DNA of 64,000 bases from Bacteroidales bacterium (GCA_024400455.1 JAKSMU010000003.1:124001-188000), one strand, 5' to 3'. Numbered from the stretch's first letter, positions 46,462-55,075 are shown. Notes: generated by a model not told the origin, from the sequence alone. A program made the numbers and translations.

Positions 46462-46600
46462 ATGACTACAACCCAAGCTTCATCGGCTCAAGGAGATTTG
46501 TCTAATCATTGAAAACTCGAATAAGTTATAACCAGCATCAGCCCCGACCTATGCGGCAAATGTGAAATAAACAATCAGACAATAATCAAACGAAAAAACT

Positions 46601-47359
46601 ATGAATTGTAAAAATTGCGGTGCACAAATTCTGGATAGCGACAAATTCTGTTCCGAATGCGGAACGCCAATTTCCGAAGTCACTCCCCCATCGGAAAACA
46701 CTCAGAATGAACCTATTAGTTCCCAAAAAGGGGAATTTGCCACGAAAAACATCGTTCTTGGCACTGACGGAAAATACCATTGGAGTTACAGATTCCGTCT
46801 GCTGAAGAATCCTACCGTCCTTTTCCTTTTATGGAAGATATTCTTCTGGATTTTCGTCGGAATATTCATCATGATCAACCTGTTCGATGTTTTCGGCGGA
46901 CATTTCATGTTCGACAGATTCTTGGATTTTGGAGGTAAATTTGCGCTCTTCATTTTGGGTTTCGAAGCCTTTGTCGCATTGGGATATTTCATTTACGCCG
47001 CCATTATGGGGTTCTCCTATTACGTCATGTTTGAAATGGACGAAAATGGCGTCACCCACACCCAAATGCCAAAACAGTTCAAAAAGGCTCAGGCCATCAG
47101 CCTGATTGAGTTCTTTGTAGGACTTTCGGCAAACAATCCAAGCATTGCCGGCGGCGGACTGCTTGCGGCGACAAAGCAGTCAATGCATTCCCAATGGGAC
47201 AAGGTCAAGAGCATCGAAGTTTTAGCAAAAAGAGGTGTCATTAAGGTTAATTCAACATTGAACTACAACCAAGTCTATGCCGAAGCCGAGGACTTCGATT
47301 TTGTCAAAGACTATATCAAAGCTCATGTTTCAAAAAAATGTAAAATCCAAGACAAATGA
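46601..47359 (+). CDS. Zinc-ribbon membrane protein
   Basis: 252 residues. A zinc ribbon at the N-terminus has Cys pairs CKNC (3-6) and CSEC (17-20). A polar linker is followed by two hydrophobic segments (about 72-95 and 105-138) that should span the inner membrane, then a cytoplasmic C-terminal domain (about 140-252) with a PH-like look (DENGVTHTQMPKQ and DKVKSIEVLAKRGVIKV). Function unknown. The start of a frameshifted second zinc-ribbon gene overlaps its stop by 4 bases. Confidence 0.8.
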   Translation: MNCKNCGAQILDSDKFCSECGTPISEVTPPSENTQNEPISSQKGEFATKNIVLGTDGKYHWSYRFRLLKNPTVLFLLWKIFFWIFVGIFIMINLFDVFGGHFMFDRFLDFGGKFALFILGFEAFVALGYFIYAAIMGFSYYVMFEMDENGVTHTQMPKQFKKAQAISLIEFFVGLSANNPSIAGGGLLAATKQSMHSQWDKVKSIEVLAKRGVIKVNSTLNYNQVYAEAEDFDFVKDYIKAHVSKKCKIQDK

Positions 47360-47564
47360 GTTACTGTGAAAATGTGGCGCCAAGCTGAGCGAAGACGACA
47401 ATTTCTGCACCGGATGCGGAACATCTGTCGATTATTTTCGTTCACTGCATGCATTGCCATGGAGAAAGAAAAAATATCTCTTACATGATTCGCAGCGTTC
47501 TATTCTCACCTGTCATCATCATCGAAGAAGCCTAAAAGCCATAAGATTATTATCCAGCTCATGA
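47356..47564 (+). pseudogene. Frameshifted zinc-ribbon gene
   Basis: An ATG overlapping the previous stop (ATGA) opens MSYCE, then the frame breaks. Adding one A to the A4 run at 47369-47372 restores CGAKLSEDDNFCTGCGTS, a complete second half of a zinc ribbon, and the new frame is open to 47564. The gene is therefore a one-base-deletion pseudogene, with the downstream part also shortened. The rest of the gap to 47695 carries the next promoter. Confidence 0.75.
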
Positions 47565-47624
47565 TTTCAGTATTTTGTGGTTTCTGCAGCAAAAATACAG
47601 AATGGATTGTTATTCCGCTTTGGG

Positions 47625-47656
47625 TTGCAATGTTGTAAGTGAAATTCATATCTTTG
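47625..47656 (+). promoter_or_regulatory. Promoter of the 47696 lipoprotein gene
   Basis: TTG (47625-47627), 21 bases, TATCTTTG (47649-47656) followed by CAG. Consensus match; it excludes the upstream ATG at 47639 as start. Confidence 0.7.
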
Positions 47657-47695
47657 CAGCAATTATCAAATCCTGTAACAAACACTTTAATTATC

Positions 47696-48214
47696 ATGAA
47701 AAACACAAAGAAATCAAACCCAGTACTTAAAAGCAGCAAGTCCCTTATCATAGCCATCACCGTTGCAGCCTTCCTAGGCTTAAGTTTCCTGACCTCAGCT
47801 TGCGAAACGAATGAGAACGGAGGCGGCAAGAAAGACCTAAAGAAATTAGAGAAACTTATAGCCAAAGCCTATCTGAACTTCGACATCCAACAAATGATGA
47901 GTCCCGATTTTCTGGCCGCCCAAGAGGCCTCGGTGAAAGGTGAAGAGTTTTGCATCGACTGGGACTTCTTCTACAACACCCAAGAGGATGTCAGTTTTGC
48001 AAACAAACCTAAGGTCAGAACTGAAGCCATCGATGACAGCCATGTCAATGCGTTTGTGATTCTCGACTACAAAGACTGGGGCGACCCTGTCATCATGCAA
48101 CTCATAATGGTGAAAGACGAAAGCACAGGTCAATGGCTCGTTGACGATGTGATACAGGAAGGCAGCGAGACCAGCATCAAGCAAATGATGATTGAATGTG
48201 CGAATGAACAATAA
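47696..48214 (+). CDS. Predicted lipoprotein, DUF3828/DUF4878-like
   Basis: 172 residues from the ATG at 47696 (promoter at 47625-47656). The hydrophobic signal ends in LTSAC, a lipobox. The mature part (YLNFDIQQMM, then WDFFYNTQEDV, FVILDYKDWGDPVIMQLIMV, WLVDDVIQ) has the cystatin/NTF2-like pattern of alpha helix followed by curved sheet seen in small Bacteroidota lipoproteins of unknown function. The family assignment is tentative. It ends in a strong terminator. Confidence 0.7.
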   Translation: MKNTKKSNPVLKSSKSLIIAITVAAFLGLSFLTSACETNENGGGKKDLKKLEKLIAKAYLNFDIQQMMSPDFLAAQEASVKGEEFCIDWDFFYNTQEDVSFANKPKVRTEAIDDSHVNAFVILDYKDWGDPVIMQLIMVKDESTGQWLVDDVIQEGSETSIKQMMIECANEQ

Positions 48215-48235
48215 AGAAACATTCTTTTTCATTCT

Positions 48236-48272
48236 AACTGCATCGGTCAATGCTGGCCGATGCAGTTTTTTT
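48236..48272 (+). terminator. Terminator after the 47696 gene
   Basis: A 14-bp stem (48236-48249 with 48254-48267, one G-T pair) and an ATGC loop, followed by a run of seven T. No gene is seen between here and the tRNAs. Confidence 0.85.
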
Positions 48273-48387
48273 ATCCATTACCACAACGAGGAATTCTATT
48301 TCACACCCAAAAGAGATTGCATAGATTTCAAAATAGATTTCGACTCCCTAGTTACGATATAATTGCAGAGACTTCTTGAAAATAAGA

Positions 48388-48418
48388 AACCCTAACTGAT
48401 TAGAAATCAATTAGGGTT
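48388..48418 (-). terminator. Terminator of the tRNA-Leu pair
   Basis: An 8-bp outer stem AACCCTAA/TTAGGGTT plus a 5-bp inner stem with one mismatch between. On the minus strand a T-rich stretch follows. It lies 13 bases beyond the tRNA-Leu(CAG) 3' end. Confidence 0.75.
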
Positions 48419-48431
48419 GTTATGTTTTCTG

Positions 48432-48513
48432 TGCCCCGAACAGGAGTCGAACCTGCACACCTCTCGATATACGCACCTGAAACGTACGCGTCTACCAATT
48501 CCGCCATCGGGGC
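48432..48513 (-). tRNA. tRNA-Leu (anticodon CAG)
   Basis: The acceptor stem GCCCCGA pairs with TCGGGGC; discriminator A at 48432. D-arm GGAATTGGTAGAC, anticodon loop TTCAGGT (CAG), a long variable arm as expected for Leu, and T-loop TTCGACT are all visible. No CCA is encoded. Confidence 0.95.
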
Positions 48514-48524
48514 TTTGGTTTGGG

Positions 48525-48608
48525 TGCCCAGGACAAGAGTCGAACTTGCATGCCGTAATCGGCACTACCCCCTCAAAGTAGCGTGTCTACCAATTTCACC
48601 ACCTGGGC
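48525..48608 (-). tRNA. tRNA-Leu (anticodon GAG)
   Basis: The acceptor stem GCCCAGG pairs with CCTGGGC; discriminator A at 48525. D-loop AATTGGTAGAC, anticodon loop TTGAGGG (GAG), a variable arm of about 15 bases with its own stem (GCCG/CGGC), and T-loop TTCGACT. It is 11 bases upstream of the CAG tRNA in the same transcript. Confidence 0.95.
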
Positions 48609-48621
48609 TTTAAATCGGTTG

Positions 48622-48651
48622 CAAAAGTACAGCTTTTTTCATTCACTGCAA
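48622..48651 (-). promoter_or_regulatory. Promoter of the tRNA-Leu pair
   Basis: Minus strand: TTG (48649-48651), 19 bases, TACTTTTG (48622-48629) followed by CA. Transcription should start about 6-7 bases before the mature tRNA. Confidence 0.7.
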
Positions 48652-48702
48652 GCATTTTTTCAATTATTTTCAGAAAAAAGTTCATTGTATCGCATAATTT
48701 AC

Positions 48703-48710
48703 TATTTTTG
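48703..48710 (+). promoter_or_regulatory. -7 box of the DUF4301 gene
   Basis: TATTTTTG followed by AA, 21 bases before the ATG at 48732. The nearest TTG is only 15 bases upstream, so the match is partial. Confidence 0.45.
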
Positions 48711-48731
48711 AACCGTTTAAAATTTGATATT

Positions 48732-50243
48732 ATGTTTACGGAAAACGATAAAACTCAACTTATTGGAAGAAACATCACCGAAAATCAGGTGGAAAACCAA
48801 GTCAACAGACTGAAACAAGGCACTGCTTTCGTGCATCTCGTAGCTCCTGCTACCATAGGAAACGGCATTGTGAAGATGAATGAGACCGAAATCAAGACTT
48901 GCATCGAGGCTTTTGAAAGCGACAAGGAATACTATCATTTCACGAAGTTTGTACCTGCTTCGGGTGCAGCCACACGCATGTTCAAGGCTATGTTTTCGTA
49001 CATCGAGAATCCTTGCGAGCAGACCTTCCCTACCGAGTTTTTCCAAAAGATTCACGATTTCGCGTTTTTCGACGACCTGAATCAAGCCATCATCAATAAT
49101 TACGGTCTCAACATCGACCAGATGATGGATGCCAAGCGTCATGCCGAAATTGCTGAGACCTTATTATTAGAAAAAGGTCTCTCCTACGGCAAACTGCCCA
49201 AAGCCTTGCTGAAATTCCACCATTACGATGGCTTCAACCGCCTTGCCTTGGAAGAACATTTGGTTGAGGCCGCACGTTATGCCCAAAACACGGATGGCAC
49301 AGCACATTTGCATTTCACGGTATCGCCAGAACACGAAACGTTTTTCCGCGAAACTTTAGATACACTGCAAGCACAATACGAGCAGCAATACGGCGTGAAA
49401 TACGTCATCAGTCTGTCGAATCAGAAACCTTCGACCGACACTGTCGCCATCGATGCTGAAGGCAACCTGTTCCGCAATGCCGACGGTAGCATCCTGTTCC
49501 GTCCAGGCGGCCACGGCGCACTGATTGAAAACCTCAACGACCTCAAGGAAGAAATCGTCTTCATCAAGAATATCGACAACATTGTGCCCGAAAAACAATC
49601 CGCAACCACCTACTTATATAAAAAGGTACTGGCCGGTCACCTGCTGAAACTGCAACAGCAGACTTTCGAATACCTCGAAATGTTAGACGAAGGTCTTGTT
49701 GAAGATAGCGAACTGGATGAGATGATTCAGTTTGCCAAAAACGAACTGCTGATTGACGTTCCCGATTTCGTCAACGCCTACAACAACATAGAAAAAATCG
49801 ACTTTCTTTACGACCGTTTCAACCGCCCGATACGCGTGTGCGGCATGGTGAAAAACGAAGGCGAACCAGGCGGAGGTCCTTTCTGGATTAAGAATATGGA
49901 CGATGAGATTTCGCTGCAAATCGTTGAATCATCGCAGATTAACCACAACGACGAAAAGCAGGAAACCATCTTCAAGTCATCAACGCACTTCAACCCCGTC
50001 GACCTGATTTGCGGCTGCTGGAACTACAAGGGCGAAGCCTTCAACCTGACTGAATACGTCGATCCAAGCACCTGCTTCATCTCTAACAAATCGAAAGACG
50101 GACGCGAACTGAAAGCCTTGGAACTGCCCGGCTTGTGGAACGGCGCTATGGCCGACTGGATTACTGTCTTTGTCGAAGTGCCGATTGAGACCTTCAATCC
50201 GGTCAAGACCGTCAACGATTTACTGAAAGCTGCGCATCAATAA
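48732..50243 (+). CDS. DUF4301 family protein
   Basis: 503 residues from the ATG at 48732. Recognised as a Bacteroidota-specific DUF4301 protein by KFVPASGAATRMFKAMF near residue 75 (a nucleotidyltransferase-like GAATRMF loop), LPKALLKFHHYDG, LFRPGGHGALIENLND and GGGPFWIKNMD. These motifs recall sugar-nucleotide pyrophosphorylases (G-x-G-T-R-M loop and a uridyl-pocket-like GHGAL), so a nucleotidyltransferase role is plausible but unproven. No signal peptide; cytoplasmic. Its stop overlaps the convergent fusion gene by 7 bases. Confidence 0.82.
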   Translation: MFTENDKTQLIGRNITENQVENQVNRLKQGTAFVHLVAPATIGNGIVKMNETEIKTCIEAFESDKEYYHFTKFVPASGAATRMFKAMFSYIENPCEQTFPTEFFQKIHDFAFFDDLNQAIINNYGLNIDQMMDAKRHAEIAETLLLEKGLSYGKLPKALLKFHHYDGFNRLALEEHLVEAARYAQNTDGTAHLHFTVSPEHETFFRETLDTLQAQYEQQYGVKYVISLSNQKPSTDTVAIDAEGNLFRNADGSILFRPGGHGALIENLNDLKEEIVFIKNIDNIVPEKQSATTYLYKKVLAGHLLKLQQQTFEYLEMLDEGLVEDSELDEMIQFAKNELLIDVPDFVNAYNNIEKIDFLYDRFNRPIRVCGMVKNEGEPGGGPFWIKNMDDEISLQIVESSQINHNDEKQETIFKSSTHFNPVDLICGCWNYKGEAFNLTEYVDPSTCFISNKSKDGRELKALELPGLWNGAMADWITVFVEVPIETFNPVKTVNDLLKAAHQ

Positions 50244-52132
50244 TCCTTGCTAGACGTCTCTTTGAACCTAACGATGGCATCAATAATTTCTTCGTTGTCA
50301 TCAGAAATAGTGAGAATCATATTCTTGAAGAGACCCTTATCGCTCAGCTCCTTCAACAGCTTATAAGCTGGCATGCAATTCGTGTAGTAATCCTTGCCCA
50401 TGAAAATCATCGGGCTAGCGTAACCCACACTCTCATAGTGGTTTTGCGCCGCATCCTGGAAGATTTCCTGCATCGTTCCGGCACTGCCAGGCGTGTAAAT
50501 GATACCGCCTTTAGCAATGGTAACGATACCGTCTTCACGCACGCTATTGTCGAAATATTTTGCAATATCCGTGGCAAAAGGAGCCGTCGGTTCGTGACCG
50601 TAATACCATGTCGGAATAGCTAAACTCCTATATTCCGTTTGCAGCGGGAAACGCTCCATCACCTCGAATGAGCGGCGCAACCAGCCTTCATCCTGATAAG
50701 TCGGCGAAGGCATCAGCATATCAACGGCATCGTTGACTTCAGCCTCACTCCTACCCGCCATCCATGCGCCAAGGTGTGTGGCCTCCATGGCACCTGGACC
50801 GCCACCTGTCACCATCAAGCGTCCCATTTCGGTGAGTTTCTTGCTCAAAAATACGATTTGACGATAGCCTGGGTCATCACGGCGTTTAGCATGACCACCC
50901 ATAATACCGATGACCATCTTTTCATCGTATGTATCAAGCAGATGATGCAGGCAACGCGTGATGAAATGATCGTGCAGAGAACGCGCCAAAGTCTCGCGGA
51001 CATCCTTGCCACGCTGTTTTCCATAACTGATATAATGACGGTAAACCTTTGTGTCAAAGCAAGTTTCGAAAGTTGATTCATCGTGATAATCATAGCCGGC
51101 ATAAAGATCCTTACTGGTGTACAACTTGCGCGGATAAGTCGGGAATGGCTTATCCATCTTCGGGATATACAGGCTCAAATCGGAATTCGCTTCCTCCATG
51201 ACCATTCGGTTCACGATGCCAGCCGCATCAAGATGATATTTATGGAACAAAGCCGATGCCTGCCCCGACTCGCCAAAATGATCGTTCATGCCGATGCGCA
51301 CCACACGAATCGGGTGATGCTCAGCCAAAAATTCGGCCACAGCACTACCCAAACCACCTGCAATCTGATGTTCCTCAACGGTGAAAATCATTCGGGTCTC
51401 AGTTGCCGCCTTCAGCAAGATGTCACCATCCAAAGGCTTGATAGTGTGCATATTGATAACTCTGACGGAAAGGCCCATCGTTTCCAGCATATCGGCGGCT
51501 TTCAAGGCTTCCCACACTTCGTGGCCCGTGGCCACAATGGTAATGTGACGACCTTCGCGCACCACCTGCGCCTTGCCGATTTCAAAGTCCTGATTTTCAT
51601 CGGTGAAATCCGGCACTGCCTCACGGCCAAAACGGATATAAACAGGTCCATCGAGTTCGTTGATGGCTTTTTGCACCGCGATTTTGGTCTGCGTGGCATC
51701 GCAAGGCGAAATCACGGTCATGTTGGGCAACACGCGCATCGTGGCGATGTCTTCCAAAGCCTGATGCGTTGCGCCATCGGGACCGACCGAAACACCCGCA
51801 TGAGCGCCTCCGATGACGACATGCACATTGTTGTAACACACCGAAATACGGATTTGGTCGTTGGCACGATGCGCGGCAAAAACGCCGTATGTGCTGAACA
51901 CTGGCACCTTGCCACTCAAGGCGAGACCCGCAGCCGTAGCCACGCAATCCTGTTCGGCAATGCCCATCGAGAAGAAACGCTCGGGGAATGTCTCTGCAAA
52001 AAGATTCATGCCAACCGATGCAGTGATGTCGGCACCAAGTCCGACGACATTAGGATTGGCCTGAGCCGCTGCCAAAACGCCTTCGCCGAAACCCGTTTTC
52101 GTGGCTTTATTTCCCTTATTAATATAGTTCAT
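50237..52132 (-). CDS. Fusion: transketolase C-terminal subunit + LOG-family domain
   Basis: 631 residues from the ATG at 52132, with a GGAGG ribosome site upstream. Residues 1-315 are the pyrimidine-binding and C-terminal domains of a split transketolase: GADITAS, GIAEQDCVATAAGLAL with the cofactor-activating Glu (about 60), GAHAGVSVGPDGATHQALEDIA, and EEHQIAGGLGSA. Residues about 335-630 are a complete large LOG-family (lysine-decarboxylase-like) Rossmann domain: LYTSKDLYAGYD, IMGGHAKRRD, GGGPGAMEATHLGA and PGSAGTMQEIFQDAAQ (the PGGxGTxxE site). LOG enzymes release ribose 5-phosphate from nucleoside monophosphates, a transketolase substrate. Transketolase normally ends near residue 310. The start overlaps the N-terminal subunit gene by 14 bases. 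Confidence 0.9.
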   Translation of the reverse strand: MNYINKGNKATKTGFGEGVLAAAQANPNVVGLGADITASVGMNLFAETFPERFFSMGIAEQDCVATAAGLALSGKVPVFSTYGVFAAHRANDQIRISVCYNNVHVVIGGAHAGVSVGPDGATHQALEDIATMRVLPNMTVISPCDATQTKIAVQKAINELDGPVYIRFGREAVPDFTDENQDFEIGKAQVVREGRHITIVATGHEVWEALKAADMLETMGLSVRVINMHTIKPLDGDILLKAATETRMIFTVEEHQIAGGLGSAVAEFLAEHHPIRVVRIGMNDHFGESGQASALFHKYHLDAAGIVNRMVMEEANSDLSLYIPKMDKPFPTYPRKLYTSKDLYAGYDYHDESTFETCFDTKVYRHYISYGKQRGKDVRETLARSLHDHFITRCLHHLLDTYDEKMVIGIMGGHAKRRDDPGYRQIVFLSKKLTEMGRLMVTGGGPGAMEATHLGAWMAGRSEAEVNDAVDMLMPSPTYQDEGWLRRSFEVMERFPLQTEYRSLAIPTWYYGHEPTAPFATDIAKYFDNSVREDGIVTIAKGGIIYTPGSAGTMQEIFQDAAQNHYESVGYASPMIFMGKDYYTNCMPAYKLLKELSDKGLFKNMILTISDDNEEIIDAIVRFKETSSKDY

Positions 52133-52925
52133 CAATAAATCCTCCCAATTGTTCTTTTGTCGGCACCTTGCCGTGCCATTTGTTGTTATCTTCGATGGAT
52201 TTCACGCCTTTGCCCATCACGGTATCGGCAATGATGACCGTCGGCTTGCCTTGCATCTTATCGGCCATATCCAAAGCCATTTTGATTTGGCTCATGTCGT
52301 GACCGTCAATTTCAATGGCATTCCAGCCAAAAGCCAACCATTTGTCTTTCAGCGGGTCGATGGCCATGACTTGCTCCGTTCCGCCGTCAATCTGCAAACG
52401 GTTTCTGTCGATGATGGCGCAAAGGTTATCCACCTTGTGATGTGCCGCCGCCATCGCCGATTCCCACACGCTTCCCTCCTGCTGCTCGCCATCGCCCATG
52501 ATGCAGAACACGCGGTTTGGCTTGCCATCCATCCTGGCTGCCAAAGCCATGCCCAAAGCCACGCCCAAACCTTGTCCTAAAGAACCAGAACAAGACTCCA
52601 AACCAGGCAGTTGGAACTCATAACTCGGATGCCCCTGCAAACGGCTTCCCATTTTGCGCAAGGTCATCATTTCCGTTTCGGGGAAATAACCCGCAGCCGC
52701 CAAAGTCGCATACAAGACCGGTGCCGTATGTCCGATGGAAAGAATCACCTTGTCGCGGCCTTCCCATTTCGGATTGTCGGGTTTGTGATGCAAATGATTG
52801 AAATACAATACCGTGAAAATATCCACCAAATCCATTGAACCACCCGTATGACCCGAGCCTGCCTCCGCCAAGGAAGTCAGAATCAGTTCGCGGATGTGTT
52901 TCGCCGTGTTTTCAAGATTATTCAT
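52119..52925 (-). CDS. Transketolase, N-terminal (TPP-binding) subunit
   Basis: 268 residues from the ATG at 52925. It carries AGSGHTGGSMD, ILSIGHTAPVLYATLA, LPGLESCSGSLGQGLGVALGMAL and the thiamine diphosphate motif GDGEQQEGSVWESAMAAAHH with the Asn at about residue 180 (DRNRLQ). It forms the active site together with the subunit encoded by the next gene. The ATG overlaps the stop of the DUF456 gene by 4 bases. Split transketolases are common in Bacteroidota and archaea. Confidence 0.93.
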   Translation of the reverse strand: MNNLENTAKHIRELILTSLAEAGSGHTGGSMDLVDIFTVLYFNHLHHKPDNPKWEGRDKVILSIGHTAPVLYATLAAAGYFPETEMMTLRKMGSRLQGHPSYEFQLPGLESCSGSLGQGLGVALGMALAARMDGKPNRVFCIMGDGEQQEGSVWESAMAAAHHKVDNLCAIIDRNRLQIDGGTEQVMAIDPLKDKWLAFGWNAIEIDGHDMSQIKMALDMADKMQGKPTVIIADTVMGKGVKSIEDNNKWHGKVPTKEQLGGFIDELY

Positions 52926-53431
52926 ATTAATTTGATTAAGTCCTTCACCACATAGAAGATACACACGCAGCCGTAGGCGATTTTAACGAATGTGCCAGCC
53001 AAGAAACCGACAAACGAGCCGAAGGCTGAGCGCCAAGCCAAATTGTCGGGCGTGCCGTTGTTTTTCTCGCCAATGTAAGCCCCGATAAACGGGCCTGCCA
53101 AAACCGCAATGAATCCGATGGGGAAAAACAGCGTTATCAAAAGGCCTAAAATCAAGCCGATAGTGCTGCCACGCACGCCAGCTTTTGTGCCGCCAAACTT
53201 CTTTGTTCCCCAAACCGGAACGACATAATCGAGCGTGAAGACGATGGCTCCGATAACGCCCATAATGACAAGGAAGCGCGTAGAATAATCAATGCCATCG
53301 ACAAACGACAAAGCCAACAAGCCAAGAAAACTGATTGGTGTACCAGCAATGCCAGGGACCACCGCCCCGACCAAACCCACAAGAACCAACAGAATGGATG
53401 CAATGATTAATATGATTGAAAGTCCGTCCAT
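52922..53431 (-). CDS. DUF456 family membrane protein
   Basis: 169 residues from the ATG at 53431; the open frame extends upstream through the promoter box and is not used. Hydrophobic protein of about five membrane segments. DUF456 signatures: GAVVPGIAGTPISFLGLL, WGTKKFGGTKAGVRGSTIGLILG, FFPIGFIAVLAGPFIGAYIGE and GSFVGFLAGTFVK. Function unknown; the Gly-rich helices suggest a small transporter or scaffold. It heads the transketolase operon. Confidence 0.88.
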   Translation of the reverse strand: MDGLSIILIIASILLVLVGLVGAVVPGIAGTPISFLGLLALSFVDGIDYSTRFLVIMGVIGAIVFTLDYVVPVWGTKKFGGTKAGVRGSTIGLILGLLITLFFPIGFIAVLAGPFIGAYIGEKNNGTPDNLAWRSAFGSFVGFLAGTFVKIAYGCVCIFYVVKDLIKLI

Positions 53432-53452
53432 TTCATTACAATTTATTTCGAG

Positions 53453-53460
53453 CAAAATTA
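53453..53460 (-). promoter_or_regulatory. -7 box of the DUF456-transketolase operon
   Basis: TAATTTTG followed by C on the minus strand, 21 bases before the ATG at 53431. Confidence 0.5.
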
Positions 53461-53479
53461 CACAATTTTCCATATTCCG

Positions 53480-53509
53480 TTGGCAATTGCCATTCTTTTT
53501 GTAATTTTG
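53480..53509 (+). promoter_or_regulatory. Promoter of the first leucine-rich-repeat gene
   Basis: TTG (53480-53482), 19 bases, TAATTTTG (53502-53509). The -33 box is part of a palindromic 19-bp element (53474-53492) that recurs at 60177. Confidence 0.7.
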
Positions 53510-53566
53510 TGGAATCAATTGCTAATGAAAAGAAAAAAATCTGATTATCAATTAAAGATTTACACT

Positions 53567-54994
53567 ATGAAAAAATCATTCCTTGCTTTAATTGTTGTAT
53601 TCTTCACATTCGGAAACATTTACGCACAAAGCTTTGAAGCCGAATGTCCATCGGGACAGACCCTGAAATTCAAAGTCATTGACAGCGAAAATCTTCACGT
53701 CAAGGTTGACAGCGAAAACGATGTGGCTGGCGCACTGGTTATACCCGAAACCGTAACACATAACGGACGCAATTACACCGTAACTCAGATTGGTCATAGT
53801 GCTTTTTACACACTTTCGCCTTCTTCCTATGGGCCACGGACTGTCACACTTCCCAACACCATCACCGTTATCGGATCAGACGCATTTCACAATTGCCAAA
53901 ACCTAATGGAAATCAACTTGCCATCTTCTATTGACAGCATAAACTCGTATGCCTTTTATGGATGCAAAAAACTCACTTCAATTACAATTCCATCCTCTGT
54001 TAGATTTCTTGGAATGGAAATTTTCAACTCATGCGACCGACTGACAACCGTACACTACAATGCCATAGACTGCAAAGAGGCACTTTGGCCGTTCCGTGGC
54101 TGCCATTTCACAGACTTAATCCTTTCCGATTCCGTGACACGCATTCCCGAAATCATCTTTCAATATTCCGACATCACAGGACATTTGGAATTGCCCGAAT
54201 CTGTGTCCTATATTGGTTATTCCGCTTTTTGCGATTGCGACAACATCACATCGGTAAATATTCCTCATGGTGTTGATACCATTGACTTTTCTTTCAGTTA
54301 CTGCGATAACCTTGACACGGTTTTTTACAATGCCACCAATGCATTCTCACCAACTTATACTGCTAATGGTGCATTTCTTTCATCAGGAGTAAGAAACGTC
54401 ATTTTTGGTGAGGATGTTGAAAGTCTTCCTGCCTATATTTTCTGCCAATGTACAAATATGGATTCAATTTCGCTTCCTAATTCATTAAAGCGCATTGATG
54501 ATTACGCCTTTAGCAGTTGCACCTCATTGACAAAATTTACAATTCCTGAGAATGTGGAATATATCGGGGACTTCGCGTTTTATGGATGTTCCAATATCAC
54601 CACCATGAATCTCAAGCCCATCACACCTCCTGAAATTTTCCAAAACACCTTTTATGAAGTTCCAACGGCTATTCCGATTACCATTCCCTGCCATTCGGGT
54701 TATCCCGGCACACCTTTTTGGAACAACTTTACCAATTTCATTGAAGATTGCAGCGCAGTCGACGAAAACGAAGCCACAGAAAGCGCAATTCTCTACCCAA
54801 ACCCCGCTACAGCGTCAGTAAACATTGATTTAGAAGATATTATATCCATTGAAGTTTACAACAATGTTGGTCAGAAAGTTCTTCAGTCCGCTCAAACAAA
54901 ACACATTGACCTGAGCGGGATTCCTGCCGGAACATATTTCATCCGCATTACCACAAAGGAAACAAGCATCGTAGAAGAGTTAATAAAACTATAA
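53567..54994 (+). CDS. BspA-like leucine-rich-repeat protein with T9SS sorting domain
   Basis: 475 residues from the ATG at 53567. Signal peptide (ends IYAQ, about residue 21). Residues about 80-370 are BspA-type LRR units (pattern I-x-x-x-AF-x-x-C-x-x-L-x-x-I-x-LP-x-S), for example SINSYAFYGCKKLTSITIPS. A TPP-type loop with an MNLKPITPPEIFQNTF segment ends the repeats. The last about 70 residues (LYPNPATASVNI to VEELIKL) form the T9SS sorting domain. BspA-like proteins bind host proteins or other bacteria. It shares its signal-adjacent segment (SFEAECPSGQ) with the next gene. Confidence 0.88.
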   Translation: MKKSFLALIVVFFTFGNIYAQSFEAECPSGQTLKFKVIDSENLHVKVDSENDVAGALVIPETVTHNGRNYTVTQIGHSAFYTLSPSSYGPRTVTLPNTITVIGSDAFHNCQNLMEINLPSSIDSINSYAFYGCKKLTSITIPSSVRFLGMEIFNSCDRLTTVHYNAIDCKEALWPFRGCHFTDLILSDSVTRIPEIIFQYSDITGHLELPESVSYIGYSAFCDCDNITSVNIPHGVDTIDFSFSYCDNLDTVFYNATNAFSPTYTANGAFLSSGVRNVIFGEDVESLPAYIFCQCTNMDSISLPNSLKRIDDYAFSSCTSLTKFTIPENVEYIGDFAFYGCSNITTMNLKPITPPEIFQNTFYEVPTAIPITIPCHSGYPGTPFWNNFTNFIEDCSAVDENEATESAILYPNPATASVNIDLEDIISIEVYNNVGQKVLQSAQTKHIDLSGIPAGTYFIRITTKETSIVEELIKL

Positions 54995-55043
54995 CTTTTC
55001 AAAATTCCCAACTAGAGTTAAACCCATAATGCGGACACCAATA

Positions 55044-55075
55044 TTTGCTTTTATCAAAAAGTCGTCATAAATTTG
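55044..55075 (+). promoter_or_regulatory. Promoter of the second leucine-rich-repeat gene
   Basis: TTTG (55044-55047), 20 bases, TAAATTTG (55068-55075) followed by C. Exact consensus. The in-frame ATA/TTG at 55045 is inside it and is not a start. Confidence 0.75.

Noticed and set aside
47506..47865. A 119-codon minus-strand frame
   Set aside because: It overlaps the promoter and start of the 47696 lipoprotein gene, and its protein looks like a reverse shadow.
51130..51190. Possibility that the transketolase-LOG fusion is only a lost stop codon in assembly
   Set aside because: Both flanking segments are in one clean frame with a normal linker and no homopolymer at the junction. It remains testable with reads.
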